Source: Physcomitrium patens
Lineage: Eukaryota; Streptophyta; Bryopsida; Funariales; Funariaceae
NCBI RefSeq assembly: GCF_000002425.4
Contig: NC_037260.1
Span: 8,154,730 to 8,218,729, forward strand
Length of the DNA stretch: 64,000 bases
Reading direction: 5' to 3'
Both the position numbers and the translations under genes were made by a program. Below are positions 21,589 through 33,782 of the stretch, in pieces. The first letter of the stretch is position 1. Every line of letters begins with the position of its first letter. The notes below the pieces were generated by a model that ran no database searches, was not told the origin of the DNA, and saw only the letters and a program-made list of their open reading frames with translations.

Positions 21589-23019
21589 TAATTAGAATTT
21601 CTTTCTTTATTAGAATCTTAAATTTTTTTGATTTAGTATATCTTTGCCATTAAAAATTTTAATTATCTCAAGTATAGTAAAATTTAAGATCTTTTTAAAG
21701 CTATATAAAGATTTAAAGATATCAATATAAAATATATATAAAATATAGACCATAATCTTTATATATAAAAATTTCCTTGAATTTTAAAAAAATTAAAAAT
21801 AAATATAATTTTTGTATATTTTATATAATTAAAAAAATAAAAATAATAATAGTAGTATTTTAAAAATTTTAGACTCTAACCTTGATTTTTTTTTCTTATT
21901 GTATATAAACATATGTTGGCATCCAAATTTTATAGATTTTGAGCAATCAAAAATTTTACTATTTCATATTTCTTCAATTTCTTTCATTAAATAGCAATAA
22001 ATAAAGAGATATTTATTAAAATATTAAAATACTAATAATATTGATAGCTTCAAAATAATTTTCTTAATATAATCTACTGTATTTCTTCTAATAATATACT
22101 AGCATGTCTTTTTTCTAGTCTATTGTTTTTGAAAAGTTTAAATTTAGAAAGAAATTTAAATATATTTTCAAAATCAATTTTTTAATTTTTTAATTTTTTT
22201 CTATTTTTGAATTTTAAATATTAAATATTTTTCCTTTTCCTTCTTCATTAATTTATATCTTTGATATATGGTATATATATATCTATATATATTTAAATAA
22301 TCATTTATATAAGAAATATTATATAATATTATAATTTTTGAAGTAATTAATATAGGTCTCTTTACATCTAGATGTATATAGAGTAACATATCTTTGATAC
22401 AAAGAGTAATGATATTTATTTATTAAAATAACTAGACTTTATTCAAACTATGATCTTTGTTTTGATTTCTATATTTTCTTTTAAATTTCCATTATTTATA
22501 CATTTATAATATTTAATTTTTAATATATTAAATTAATACTTTAAATTTTATTTAGATATTTTTATTTTTTAATTAAATCTTTAGAATATAAAGCCTCATT
22601 ATTTAGATATCTTCTTATTTTATTATATAAAAAATAGAAATATCATCTTTTCAATTTATTATATTAATTTTATATACCACAATGATCAAATGCTCAAATG
22701 ATGAAAGTAACAAAGTCAATAGTAGCAAAAAGAATATCTTCATCTTCTAAAATTATATATTACTTATTAAGTCATAGATGAAAATTCTAAAGGTATTTAA
22801 TTGATATAGCATACTTATATTCTCTTTCATGAATAAAGTATTTAGTTAGTGCTTCAATTATGGCATACAAGATTTCTAATTTAGTCTATAGATTTGATAC
22901 CAAGTCTTATTTATAACATGTTACCTATCCAAAATAACTATAGCCAATTGTGACAATGTTATTTGTCTAAGGAGCATGTACCTATCACAAATGATATCTG
23001 CCAAAGTACTCAAACAACA

Positions 23020-23030
23020 TGGTATCAGAG
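23020..23030 (+). other. tRNA-iMet primer-site-like motif beside an LTR-like end
   Basis: TGGTATCAGAG directly follows ACAACA, the arrangement seen where an LTR meets a tRNA-iMet primer site. No matching LTR or coding remnant was recognised nearby. Confidence 0.35.
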
Positions 23031-24097
23031 GAGAAATATGCTATAAGGTGCCATTATAAGATTGTCAAAAATTAATAGATAATGTGATAAGGTAGAGGGG
23101 TAATTAAAGGTAGGAGAAAGCACTTAGCAAATATTCAAGAAGTAAGACAATATATACCATGTCTCATATAATAGCACTATAAATCAAGCTATTGTTGTAG
23201 GGAGGTTGTATAATTCCAATTGAGCAATAAATTAGTCTTTATCTTTTTTTGACCATCATGTCTATTAAGTCTAGTCTTATGAAGTTGTGACTCATGCTTC
23301 TCAATAACCTCAAAAGCTCAAGTAACATAACATTATATAGCATCTCATGTATGAGTCTTAATTTTTTTTTTTTTACAAATTGTGATATTTTTTTTGCAAT
23401 TTTTCTGCTATTTGTAAAAGCAAATCTTTTACTTTCAATTTTTATAAAAGAAAACTATTATTCTTATTAAACTTATTTTCTTAAATTTTTTTACTTTAAA
23501 ACTTCAAAGTCTTTTATATGTCAACTTTATTTTTGTCAAAAATAAGTTCAAGTTTTGTTATAAATAAGGTAAATAATAATATAAAATATAATATTTTTTA
23601 TAATATATTTATGTAAATATTAATATAAAATATATTACATAAAATTTTATATTTTATTTAATTATATCAATAATTCAAAATTTTAAATTCTTAATGACCA
23701 TAATCAATAAATTAAAAAAGATCCAAATAAAAAATAAAAACACTATTTCATTTAAAGTATAATTATAACTAAGAAGTAAAATAAGAAAATAAGAAAAAAT
23801 ATTATATCAATAAAAAAATAGAATCTAATAAAGAAATCAATATAGTAATTTAATAAATATTCCTATGATTATAATAAATAATTAACTATTTATGAATTTG
23901 TATCAATGATTAAAATAAATTAAACAGTCAAAAAGAAGAAAAGTAGAAAATGAACAAAGTTTAGAAACAAGCCAGATTGTAGTAACATTTAATATAACAA
24001 AAATATAGAGCAAGAAGATCAGAGCTTTTCAAGTAAAGTCCACTATCTATAATTTTTCAATAGAACTATTTCTAACTTATTTTTATATATGTATATA

Positions 24098-24130
<33 letters not shown>

Positions 24131-26959
24131 ATAATATAGAAAACGATAAAGAAAAATAAAAATTTAGTCCATGAAATCTATTTTACTAACAAAATATATA
24201 AAACAAATATCATAATTATAACATAATGATTTAGACGTCCAAAAAACAAAAAAAAAAAACAAAAAAAAAAAAACAGAAGAGAGGATTTCTTTGTCTTCTT
24301 AATCTTAGATAGACCACTACTTATTTTCAGCATATCTTCTACATTTATATGTCATTCCTTCTACTACCTCTAAAATATAAAAATAATATAAAAGGAAAAA
24401 AAATGAGAGAATGAAAAAAAGAAGAAGAAGAGAGATGTTATTTGTATGTCTTTTATATTGTAAAATATTTTAGATATTTTGAGACCATAAATATGTATTT
24501 TATACCATTTATAGTATATATATATATAATTTATTTATATTTTGAATTCTATTATTTAAAATTCAAATAAATTAAAATAAATAATTATTTAGATTAACTG
24601 ATTATATTTGTGTATTTTCCTATTTTAAAATAAATAACATAATAAAATTGCACTATCTATCTTTAGATTATAGGTATGGCTCAGTACTTATGCCTGATTC
24701 ACATCTAATACTAAAACTATAAGAATGTAATCTTTTTTGTATTATTAGTTATTCTACTTTGACACTTCTAGCTATACCATTATAAAATAAAATGATATAG
24801 CTAATATTACCTACCATATTAAATTTTTTAAATTTGTTTTAGTATATATTATTATATTACTTATTATCTTCTTCTATCAAATTCAGTCACATTAAGAAGA
24901 TTAGTTGTAACTTTAAATCTAAAATATGTCTAATCTAATATAAGATTATTGATTAAGTTTATTTATTTATTTATTTATTTTTCTAAACAATAATATTTAA
25001 CATGAGCTATCTAAGTTGTATTATCAAATTTATAAAATCATAATTATATAGCATAAGATGGAATTTATTGGTATTTTAATAATTTCTTGATTTCACATTT
25101 TATTGAAATAATATCATTATGCAATAGTGGAAGTGTGTACAACTACAAGAAATGGACTTATTTTGGTTTTGGTGATGGAGTAGATACACAACATAGTTGG
25201 ATGAACCATCTAATGTGAAATTAGATATCGTCAACAAAGAACAACTTTGATAAAATTATTTGTATGTGTGCAATTATTTATTAAAAAATATAATTAAATA
25301 TAATATGTGTTATTTAGAAGATATGTTTAAAGAATCTCTGACTAAAAAAATATAATTTTCAATTTTATTTATAATAGAATGTAAGTGATATAAATCTAAA
25401 AAATAAATCTAATCACAAGAAGATAAAATTGATGGCCAATATAAATACTAAAATGATGTTTATATTTGATATAGTAGAATCTCTTATATAAGTCACATCA
25501 GAAGGGAATAAAACAATAGAATAAACTAGAGGAGACAAATTTGATCTTTGATTGCCCATATTTTTTATTGTTTTCATTAAAAGTGAAGCAAAAGTAAAAT
25601 AAAAGTTAAATTATGCGGCAATTCATATGGCTTTAACAGAACCATGATTATAAATTTACAAGGCCTTAACATCACATATGATTTACTTCTACCACAAAAA
25701 AAAGTGTTTTGGTGTTACAATGTTTGCAAGGGGTGTTGCTCTTTTAGAATTAGCATTGTTTCTTTTTTGTTTTTGTTTTTTTCTTTCTTTCTTTCTTTTA
25801 TATGTTGATTTAGCATTCTTTTATTGAGGCATATGGAGAGATGATGAGTGTGAGATTGAAAATTTTTAAATATTTGATTTTGGGTGTAGATGGGAGCTAT
25901 GGTCGTTGGCTAGGATAATTGGGATTCTTTCTTTGTGAGTGGACTATGAAGAATTTCATTATTTTTTTAATCAAGTAACATCCATTTGAGATTACCCATG
26001 AAGTTTTATTTTATTATTATTTATTATTTATTATTATTTATTATTATTACTATTATTATTATTATTATTATTATTTATTATAGTTTGGAATTTTAATTAT
26101 TTATTTTTAGATTTTTTTTTGCAAAGGACAAAAATCAAAAATCAATAAGAAGGATAATGTTTAGATATGTAGTTTGAAGAGATTTTGAAGAGTTTTGTAA
26201 CTTGGACAATTGAATTACAAAACAATATATTTTTTGTGACAACAACATGAATTCAATTTATAAAATATAAAATAGAGAAAAATACATAAATATTATCTAA
26301 ATAGCCAACAAAGGCTTTAAATAAATAAATAGTAAGAGTAGTTTCATGTTATGACAAAATTGAATTGAAAATAAAACATTAATGAGAATGGATAGAAGAC
26401 GTTGGATTCAAAGAAAAGACTTGTAACAATATGTCAACATTATTTTAGGATTAAAAGAACAATTGCATTAGACAAATTTAATGCCACAATGTGTATTATT
26501 GTCAAAACTTTAATGTAATATTAGCATATTTGGCTTTATGTTAATAAATTGTATATTAGACTTAGATTCAAATTTCTAAATAATGTGATTATCTTTTTAA
26601 CATCATCCTTTAAGTAACTTTTTATATTTAGAGGTTTGTACATAGTAAGCCTCATGGCCTATTTGATAAAATATTTATGTCGGCTAATTTACTAAATTAT
26701 TTTACTATACCAAGAAAATAAATCTTTAATAATCAAATCATATCTTATTCTTTTATTGTGATCAAAGCTTTTAGGGCATTGACTAATGCAATATAAAATA
26801 AGACATTTAAATAAAAAACTTACAAATTAGTCAAATATAAACGAATTATTTTAGGAAATATTATTTTTGTATTTTTTCAAAAGAAGTTCTCATAATATGT
26901 AAGTCATTAAATAAGTATATTCTTCTTATTATAAATATCAAATATTTTTATGTAAATCA

Positions 26960-26990
<31 letters not shown>

Positions 26991-27245
26991 CAATCAAAGG
27001 TCCATGAAAATTCCACTTGATTATTGTATCATGAAAATTTGGTTGCTATTAGAACAAGACATTTGTAGATAAATATTGCTTAAATATTTAGAATCAGAAC
27101 AAGAATACTACATTACTCACAAACAGTATTACTGTTTTCACTTCACAAAAATTTAATACAACAATCACCTGTCATAAAATTTTGCAAAAAAGTAACTTAC
27201 ATTAAATAAGTTAATACACAGAGTACGAAGGACACACACCATACT

Positions 27246-27279
<34 letters not shown>

Positions 27280-28302
27280 AATACCTTAATTTTAGAAGTA
27301 ACATTAAGAAATAAAACAAGTATTATATTCTCAAAAAAAAAAAAAAACAAACAAAAAAATACCTTGGAAAATCATATTAAAATAGAATAAAAAATAAATT
27401 AATGATATTTTGGAAATTAAAAATCACAATTACAAAAAATTTAAAAATTGGAAATTTAAAATTGAACCAAAAAAATAAAAACACATTAAAGAAATACAGT
27501 GTAAAATCATGTGGAATAAAGAGTAGTATACAACAGTGAGTGAGTAGTAAAATAGATGATATATATATATATATATTTATGAAAGTGGAGGTGTCTTCCT
27601 GTAGCTTTCCGTACCTGCCTGTGTATGCAGAACGGGGGGGGGGTGGGGGGATTGGTGTGTAAGTGGGGGCAAGTAAGGCATGCAAGTAAGAAAGAGAAGG
27701 AGTGTATGGCACCGATCTGGCTTTGCAGCCAGTGACAAGTCGGGTGCAGCATGCAAGGCCACGTTGGCACCCAGCTCCCCCTGCCCTTGTCGTGTAGACC
27801 GGGCCCCCCTCTCCCTGCCCCCGTTCGCGACCCGTCCTGGACCCGTGCCAGGGGCGCCTTTTTGGAACACGCTGGAAGGGGAACTTACCCACCGGCGCCT
27901 TCCACTTTCTCCCTGCGCTTTTTCCTGTGCTCATCACCCACCAAGGGGTTTTTTTTTCGCAACGGCGAAGACAAGGCAAGGGAAAGGTTTAGCAATCCTT
28001 CTCCTCGTCCTCCTCTCTCCTCTGCTGGTGGGATCCAGCTGCTGCTGCGAGGAAGCGCAGGGCTTGGAGCACGCAAGGCCATACCGTGGGGGGGAGGAGG
28101 AGGAGGAAGGAGGATGTATGAGCTTAGTGTCAAGCGAGGGGTGGCGTTTGCAGTAATTAGAGGCCCTTGAGGTGGATGTAAGTAATATAATCGATTCACG
28201 GTAAGTGGGTGTGTGAGAGAGAGAGGGGAAGAGCTGGGAAAATGAGAGCGTCGGAAGCCTAGGGGGTGCCTGTTGAATGGGGTGAGATGGGATTTGCGGG
28301 GA

Positions 28303-28324
28303 TGCTGCTGCTGCTGCTGCTGCT
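28303..28324. repeat. CTG/CAG trinucleotide microsatellite
   Basis: About seven units of GCT/CTG in the presumed promoter or leader region of the host gene. Confidence 0.85.
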
Positions 28325-28670
28325 GATATGGTGTGAGGGAAAGAATTGAGTGTCGGCCCACGCTGGTGGGTGTTTAAGTGCCATAAAGTGGTGGTGAGTG
28401 AGAGTGACTGAGAGAGTGAGTGAGTGAGGGAGCGAGCGAGCGAAAGAGAGATGCTAGCTGCTGCCTTTCGAGCTCTCTTCTGTACGGGGGCGAGTACAAC
28501 AGTTGGATTGATGAACGCTAGCTCCGAAGGTAGACACCGTTAGGCTGTCGCCTGCGATGAGAGAGAGGGGCTCCATGGAGAGAGACCGCGAGCGCCGTGA
28601 GTGAGTGTGTGCGTGTGTGTGTGTATGTGTGGTGATGGGATGCTGATGTCGATGATGGGAGGATACAGAC

Positions 28671-28755
28671 TTTTTTTTTTTTTTTTTTTTCCCCCTCCTA
28701 TTCTTTTGTTTCTGGTTCTTTTCTCCCCCTTTTTCCCTTATTTAAAAAGTGTATA

Positions 28756-28803
<48 letters not shown>
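28671..28803. repeat. T run and CT-AT compound microsatellite
   Basis: There is a run of about 21 T at 28671, followed from about 28759 by a CT dinucleotide run that passes into AT units. Confidence 0.85.
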
Positions 28804-28805
<2 letters not shown>

Positions 28806-30589
28806 ATATGTGTGTGTATATATATATTTCCTTGTAAGGTGAGTGGTGTGAGAAGGAGGGTCGCAGCAAGAGTAGGGGTGCAGGGAGGTGGATGCGCGAG
28901 TGGGGAGGAATGTAGAGGTATTTGGAGGGAGGTTCAAGTTGATTCTGTGGGAGCGTAAGATCGGGTGAGGACAACGACAGACAGTAGCTGTGGTAGAGCG
29001 CGTGGGGCCTGGTGCGACTGGTGGCGGGTCGACCTTGATTGTTGATTAATTACGGACTAAGGCTGGTATCGGCTAATGCATTGGAAGTGTGGTGGTGCAG
29101 CCGGAGTTATACAAAATTCCGACCTTTCGCAAGTTGCTTTGATTCCTCCGTCACGTCTGGGGCCGCCAGCAGGCCACCATGCGTATTCGGAAGCGGCCCC
29201 CAGCGTCTGTTGAGGTGATGTTTATCCCGTTACGAACTTGTGCCTGCTGTCCACAGCACGATTACTACTACTGCTCAGACCAGTAACACACGTCTTGCAA
29301 CCGACTCAATGCAATGACTGGCTTTATTAATCCTTGGCCACAGTATAGCGAAACCTCTAAAAACAAGCTGGACCAGCTGGACTAACTTAACATGTGCATA
29401 CATAAAGTGAGGTACTTGTTGGGGTTCTGAGAAGGAACACGGATTGTTAGAATCAGTGGTTGAATGCACTGAATTAATGCTCCAAGATGTGGCGATTCTC
29501 TTCATGTGGACAGTAGGCAAGACAATAGGCTTCCAGAATATCACTAAGCATGCCGGTTTGCATGTAGGTTTGGGGCATCCATTCCGAGTGGTTAAGACCG
29601 TGGATAGCTTAGATGTACATGACTGGAACTAATAATGTTGAAGCCCGAATAATTCTCATGAAATTAAATTGGAGCTGAGACGCTACAATAGCATGCTTTT
29701 CAAAGTAACGGGCTGCTGAGGGTGTAGTGATCTTAAGTAAGGGTTTTGGAGAGTGTGGTCGGGCTGCTCGGTCTGTGAAATTATATATATATACATTTTC
29801 AGCAGTGCTGACTTTGAAAGCATGTGAGGTTCAATCTTACAATGGTTGGTGGCGGCGACGATGATGGTTAGGTCGTTCGTAAAATCCTCAACATGATCCA
29901 CTGTGATCAACGGATGGCGTTGATTTTTGTACACTTTAGTTTCATTTGTGATCCTAAATGAGACTTTACATCGGTGCCAACGTGCATGTTTTCTGTAACT
30001 GAGTTTTTATCAATGTGGGAATGTGAAGCAGGCGGCCAGGGCCCCTCCAGCCTCGAATGAAAAGTCATCCTCTAGCACTCCAGGAGTATCAGGAGCCTCA
30101 GAATGCCGTGGATTCTCAGGAGTCTCCTCTAATCCTATGGAAAGGTATAAATCACCAAATTCCTTAGAAGTTCATGTATGCATATGCCAGTGAAACCTAG
30201 GCTCAGACTATGGTGTAATTCTTCGGTCATAGCGACTTTACGTATTTTAGACGTATCTGAAGGTTCATTACGTCTGCAAAAATCAGGTCATGATGTTTTC
30301 AATTCCCATCATGTATTACCCTTCTCAATCTAAGTCTGACACACACAGACGACTAACATTTCGCTGGATTTTTATTTATTCATTTATTTATTTTTATTTT
30401 TATTTTTATAGTGACAGTCATGGGTTGCTGCGCATAGGACGTTCAATTGTAACAAGATAGACTTTTGAAGTATTTTACCTGGAAACCTAAAGATCTTTGT
30501 CGCCTGAAGAGCTTGCTAGTTGAATGAGGTCTGATAGTTGAGCCTGATGAGAGCGACAATTTACCTTGCTGTTGGGTTGTGTCTGCAGA

Positions 30590-32005
30590 ATGACAGGTGG
30601 TCACCTCGAAAGTTCACAAGTTACGATATTTGAAGGAGGTATGCATCAAATTATCAAAAACTCTTTCCTGATAAGCTAAGCTGTGACAGCACTTCATGAG
30701 AATAGCATATCTATTTTCATCTTTGAATGGTTCGCGATGGATATTCGCTTTTGGCTTTGTGGATGCAGTATTTCAGTGGTTCTTGGATGAACCTTTCTAC
30801 AGGTGATAAATGAACAGAAAAAGCTAGAGCTGCTGCTTTATTTGCATGGGCTTTATCTCTAGGGGGTTGACACATGGAGAATGTGTTGGTGAATTATTGG
30901 AAGAACAGTGTAGTACACTATAGAACATTGTGCTATATTCTATTACTGACCAGGTTTAGCTCTGAGTTCAAGCACGCAAGTGGTACCCGCTGCTGTATGA
31001 ATGATGAGGTATGCTTGGCTCTGCTGATGCTTTGGCGTGGCTCTACTTCTGGCAGAGAGGTTTGTGACGGAGAAAACTTATCATAAGGATGTGCAAGAAG
31101 AACAAGTCGCAGATAGACACCAGAACTCCGAGCCTGCTGAAGAGGATAAAAGGATTATTAATGGAAGCATTAAGCACGAAGACAACGCAGGTGCAGAGCT
31201 GCTGATGAGGTCATTACTGATGGTATTTGAGCGAACAGGAAATAGTGGGTTGACTGCTCGAGAGGCAGTGGCTAAGCTTGTGGAGTACAATCTGCCGGGG
31301 TTGCAAGAAGGAATCCACGAGAGATCAAGCGTGCAAGTTGTCAAGGTCTTACGCACTCAGGACTTTATTCATCTCGAAGATGGAAAATACTATATCTACA
31401 ATACCACACATAGCGTGCCACATGCTGTTGTTGCAGAAACATCATCCGAGTCCTCTCAACAACCCAGGGAGGACATGAGTGGCAATTCTCCAAGTTTTGA
31501 TAGTGGTAGAAGGAAGCGAGTTGCTGGCTCAGTGCAGACACGTTTGAAAACGGCAGTTGGTTCGAAAGGTACTAAGGATAAGTCTTCAAATTGTCATATA
31601 TTAGGGATTGATTTACCTTTGGCCGAGAAAGTGGAATTCAAGAAACGCAGGAGACGGCCACCCTCTTCCCAGCATGAGCTCGCAATTGGACCCAGGCAGT
31701 GTAAGCGATATGATGGCAGGGGCTGGCAGTGCACACGGGAGACCGAAGAAGGTTTTTCTTTCTGTGAACACCATCAAGCTCTAATGAACAAGCGTACTCT
31801 TCGTCTGAACTTGGCTAAAACGAAGAAAACGGGTGCTGCTGATGTAGATGTGAACTTGAATCCAGAATTACACTCGAAAGTGGCGATCGAAGGCTCCAGT
31901 GAAAATTACAATCAGGTTCCTACGGACAAGGCTGATATAGAGAATCCTGAGCACAATCAACGGCGTAGAGGAATTAAAGCCCGATCGTTGAAATCTATTA
32001 AATGA
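30590..32005 (+). CDS. WRC zinc-finger protein with winged-helix-like segment (two-exon model)
   Basis: The model has exon 30590-30638 (ATG, 16 codons plus one base), intron 30639-31055 (GTATGC to GGCAG) and exon 31056-32005 (TGA). The phases agree, giving 332 residues. The large exon alone has no early in-frame ATG, which is why splicing is proposed. Residues of about 65-128 (LLMRSLLMVFERTGNSGLTA, ending near YYIYN) resemble a small winged helix of the HARE-HTH kind; this is a weak assignment. Residues 211-219 (KKRRRRPP) look like a nuclear signal. C232, C242, C253 and H256 form the C-x9-C-x10-C-x2-H WRC motif (QCKRYDGRGWQC, then FCEHH). The WRC motif is known in plant growth-regulating factors (with QLQ) and in some JmjC proteins. 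Neither QLQ nor JmjC is present. Probably a nuclear DNA- or chromatin-binding protein; its exact role is unknown. It is the only host gene supported here. Confidence 0.65.
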
Positions 32006-33008
32006 TCCAACGAAGGACGAGACAGCTAAAGGCGGCCAAGAAAATTCTAATCTATCTATAGTCAATCGGTAATGCTGCCTAGTCTTCGTGGTTTTAAACG
32101 CTTTGTTGGGCACAGTGCAATGCTTCAATCCTATACTTGTGTGCGGTGTGTTTATGCCTGTGTTTGTGTCTTTCAGCAATAATATATTGAGACCTCTCGA
32201 ATTTTTCCGAGAAAGTTGTAACAGTGAATTGGCATGCATGATTTACCAGGTCTTCGCTTTCCTTTGACCATTTCTTTCTTTGCAGACTATCAGAAGAGGA
32301 CATGCACTCGCCGAAACTTCACTGAAATTATGGCTGTAAGAAAGCATATGAGGTTTAAATCGGAAGCTGACTTGTAATAGATGGGTTTGCCACTTCTTGG
32401 TGCTCATGGAGATGCTAATTTTTATGCACGTTTATGCCTGGAAATGCCTAGCCAAACGTTGGATATCCTGTGCCTGCATGCTTGAATTCAAAAGCCTTTC
32501 ATTTCCATCTCTTTTTGCTAAGAGTACCAGCTTCTTACCATTGTTGGGCATATATTTCTTATGAGACATGTTGTCTTCCAGTTTTTAGTTCTATTGCCAG
32601 TTGTTTTACGAATGGTGTGCTGTTCATTGACTCAGAGGTAGGGACTCCGGAAGTCAGATCCCTGCATTTACCTGTGGGAAGTTGTTGATTGACGATATTG
32701 TTGTTTGCTGATGTTCGTAGATTACCAGCCTTTAGCTGCAAGTGCATGAATGGATTGGTTACATGTTGTAATTATCTCAAGCTGAGTAATTACCATTCAT
32801 GCTGTGTCGGGTTGAAGTTCTTGTAAGTACGCAGAACCATTTTTTTGTGGATTGATTAGGTTCACTCCATCACTAATGTCTTCTAATGACGGCGTTATAT
32901 CTTCGATCGATGTCATTACGCTTCCGATCGTATGCTTTTGTTTTGTTACATTTCTACGTTTGGTTGGAAGTCCATCAGGTTTTCCAAACACTCGAATGAT
33001 GAGGTTGC
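32006..33008 (+). other. 3' flank of the WRC gene with an exon-like segment
   Basis: GC-moderate, gene-like DNA follows the stop. A segment at 32287-32334 has a strong acceptor (TTTCTTTCTTTGCAG) and donor (GCT then GTAAGA), so a spliced 3' UTR or alternative C-terminal exon is possible. No polyadenylation site is clear and no other protein is recognised. Confidence 0.4.
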
Positions 33009-33782
33009 ATGCAACAGCGTCTTCGAAATAGTACTCCGTACAGAAACCTAGTGCTGTCCTCCAAGAATGCGACTTGTGTTTTCGGCTGGAATCAATTTCC
33101 AAAGATTGCAAAGGGCGCTCACATCAATATATTTTGTCCTCAATCGCATGGCCCAACTCCAGTGTTCACAGCCTGTGAAAGCAGAGATAAAAATTCGGGC
33201 GATCTAAGGAAATTGTGGGCCTCCCCTGATACCAGTCCAGATATGATTCCTCTAGGAGTACATGCGCCTCGCAATCTGGCGACAAGCTCTCTGCCGGACC
33301 TTGAACAGAAATTCTCATGCAAGGTGGGTCAAAGTGGCTTGATCACGGCGAGCGAGACGTTAATGAGCACAGAACCCCAGAATTTTACCAAAAATGTCCG
33401 TATTACTACAGCTCCACACCTCCAAACCCAAAAGTCCGACGAGCCCGGGTTCCTCCAGGTCCAGTCTGGACTTCGTCGGGTATCGTGCTCTGTAGGCCCT
33501 ACTGATCGACGAAAGCAGATCGACCACCTCCAGGATCCAATTGCATCCCCGGGTGAGAAACCTTTCCGAATAATTTCACTCTCTCATTCGATCAGGGCTC
33601 AATCGCAAGCGAGAGCAAGCGACCGACTGACTGGCTCGATTTGGCAGCAGGTATCTGGAATCAGCAGGCAGAGGGTCGGGTCCCCTTTCCAGAACGAAGG
33701 CAAGACGCCGGGTGGGAACTGGCAGTCGAACCCAGTGCTAGGGAATCCAGACCATGCAATGCTATCAGTTGCATGCCACTGA
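33009..33782 (+). CDS. Unrecognised 257-codon open frame
   Basis: This open frame lies in GC-balanced DNA downstream of the WRC gene. The translation is rich in S, P and Q and has no recognised motif, signal peptide or membrane segment. Its length can arise by chance at this base composition. It may be a lineage-specific gene, part of a longer 3' transcript, or noise. Low confidence. Confidence 0.15.
   Translation: MQQRLRNSTPYRNLVLSSKNATCVFGWNQFPKIAKGAHINIFCPQSHGPTPVFTACESRDKNSGDLRKLWASPDTSPDMIPLGVHAPRNLATSSLPDLEQKFSCKVGQSGLITASETLMSTEPQNFTKNVRITTAPHLQTQKSDEPGFLQVQSGLRRVSCSVGPTDRRKQIDHLQDPIASPGEKPFRIISLSHSIRAQSQARASDRLTGSIWQQVSGISRQRVGSPFQNEGKTPGGNWQSNPVLGNPDHAMLSVACH

Larger units (their letters stand above)
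19742..27360. other. AT-rich region without recognisable genes
   Basis: I see no convincing coding sequence in these 7.6 kb. Low-complexity tracts include TA runs near 20210, 24106 and 26967, an ATT/TTA run at about 26008-26080, A-rich runs near 24243, and a TA run near 27250. Two marks of old insertions are listed separately (20812/21563 inverted repeat; 23020 primer-site-like motif). Confidence 0.7.
27590..30588 (+). promoter_or_regulatory. GC-rich 5' region of the host gene, with presumed 5' UTR and intron
   Basis: Composition changes abruptly at about 27.59 kb from AT-rich to GC-rich. The stretch holds CG-rich DNA (27.6-28.15 kb), GAGA-rich DNA (28.2-28.6 kb), a CTG run (28303-28324), a T run (28671-28691) and a CT-then-AT run (about 28759-28803). 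GAGA and CT tracts are common in plant core promoters and 5' leaders. A pyrimidine-rich acceptor ending at 30588 suggests a leader intron. The transcription start cannot be fixed by eye. Confidence 0.45.

Noticed and set aside
27377-27979. 200-codon minus-strand frame at the left edge of the GC-rich island
   Set aside because: The translation mixes proline/arginine-rich low complexity with an A/T-driven F/I-rich tail that crosses the composition border. No motif, and a plus-strand gene model fits better.
27680-28156. 158-codon plus-strand frame
   Set aside because: It runs through GC-rich promoter-like DNA with G and GGA runs, several frames are open together, and nothing is recognisable.
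28698-28974. Open frames over the CT/AT microsatellite
   Set aside because: They encode only RERERE and YIYIYI from dinucleotide repeats.
30075-30125. Imperfect hairpin that could be a microRNA precursor
   Set aside because: Only about 13 pairs with a bulge and mismatch, too short for a plant precursor.
31037-31055. Start of the WRC protein at a GTG near 31037
   Set aside because: It is not an ATG, and the bases up to 31055 look like the end of an intron (GGCAG acceptor). A spliced start at 30590 keeps the frame.
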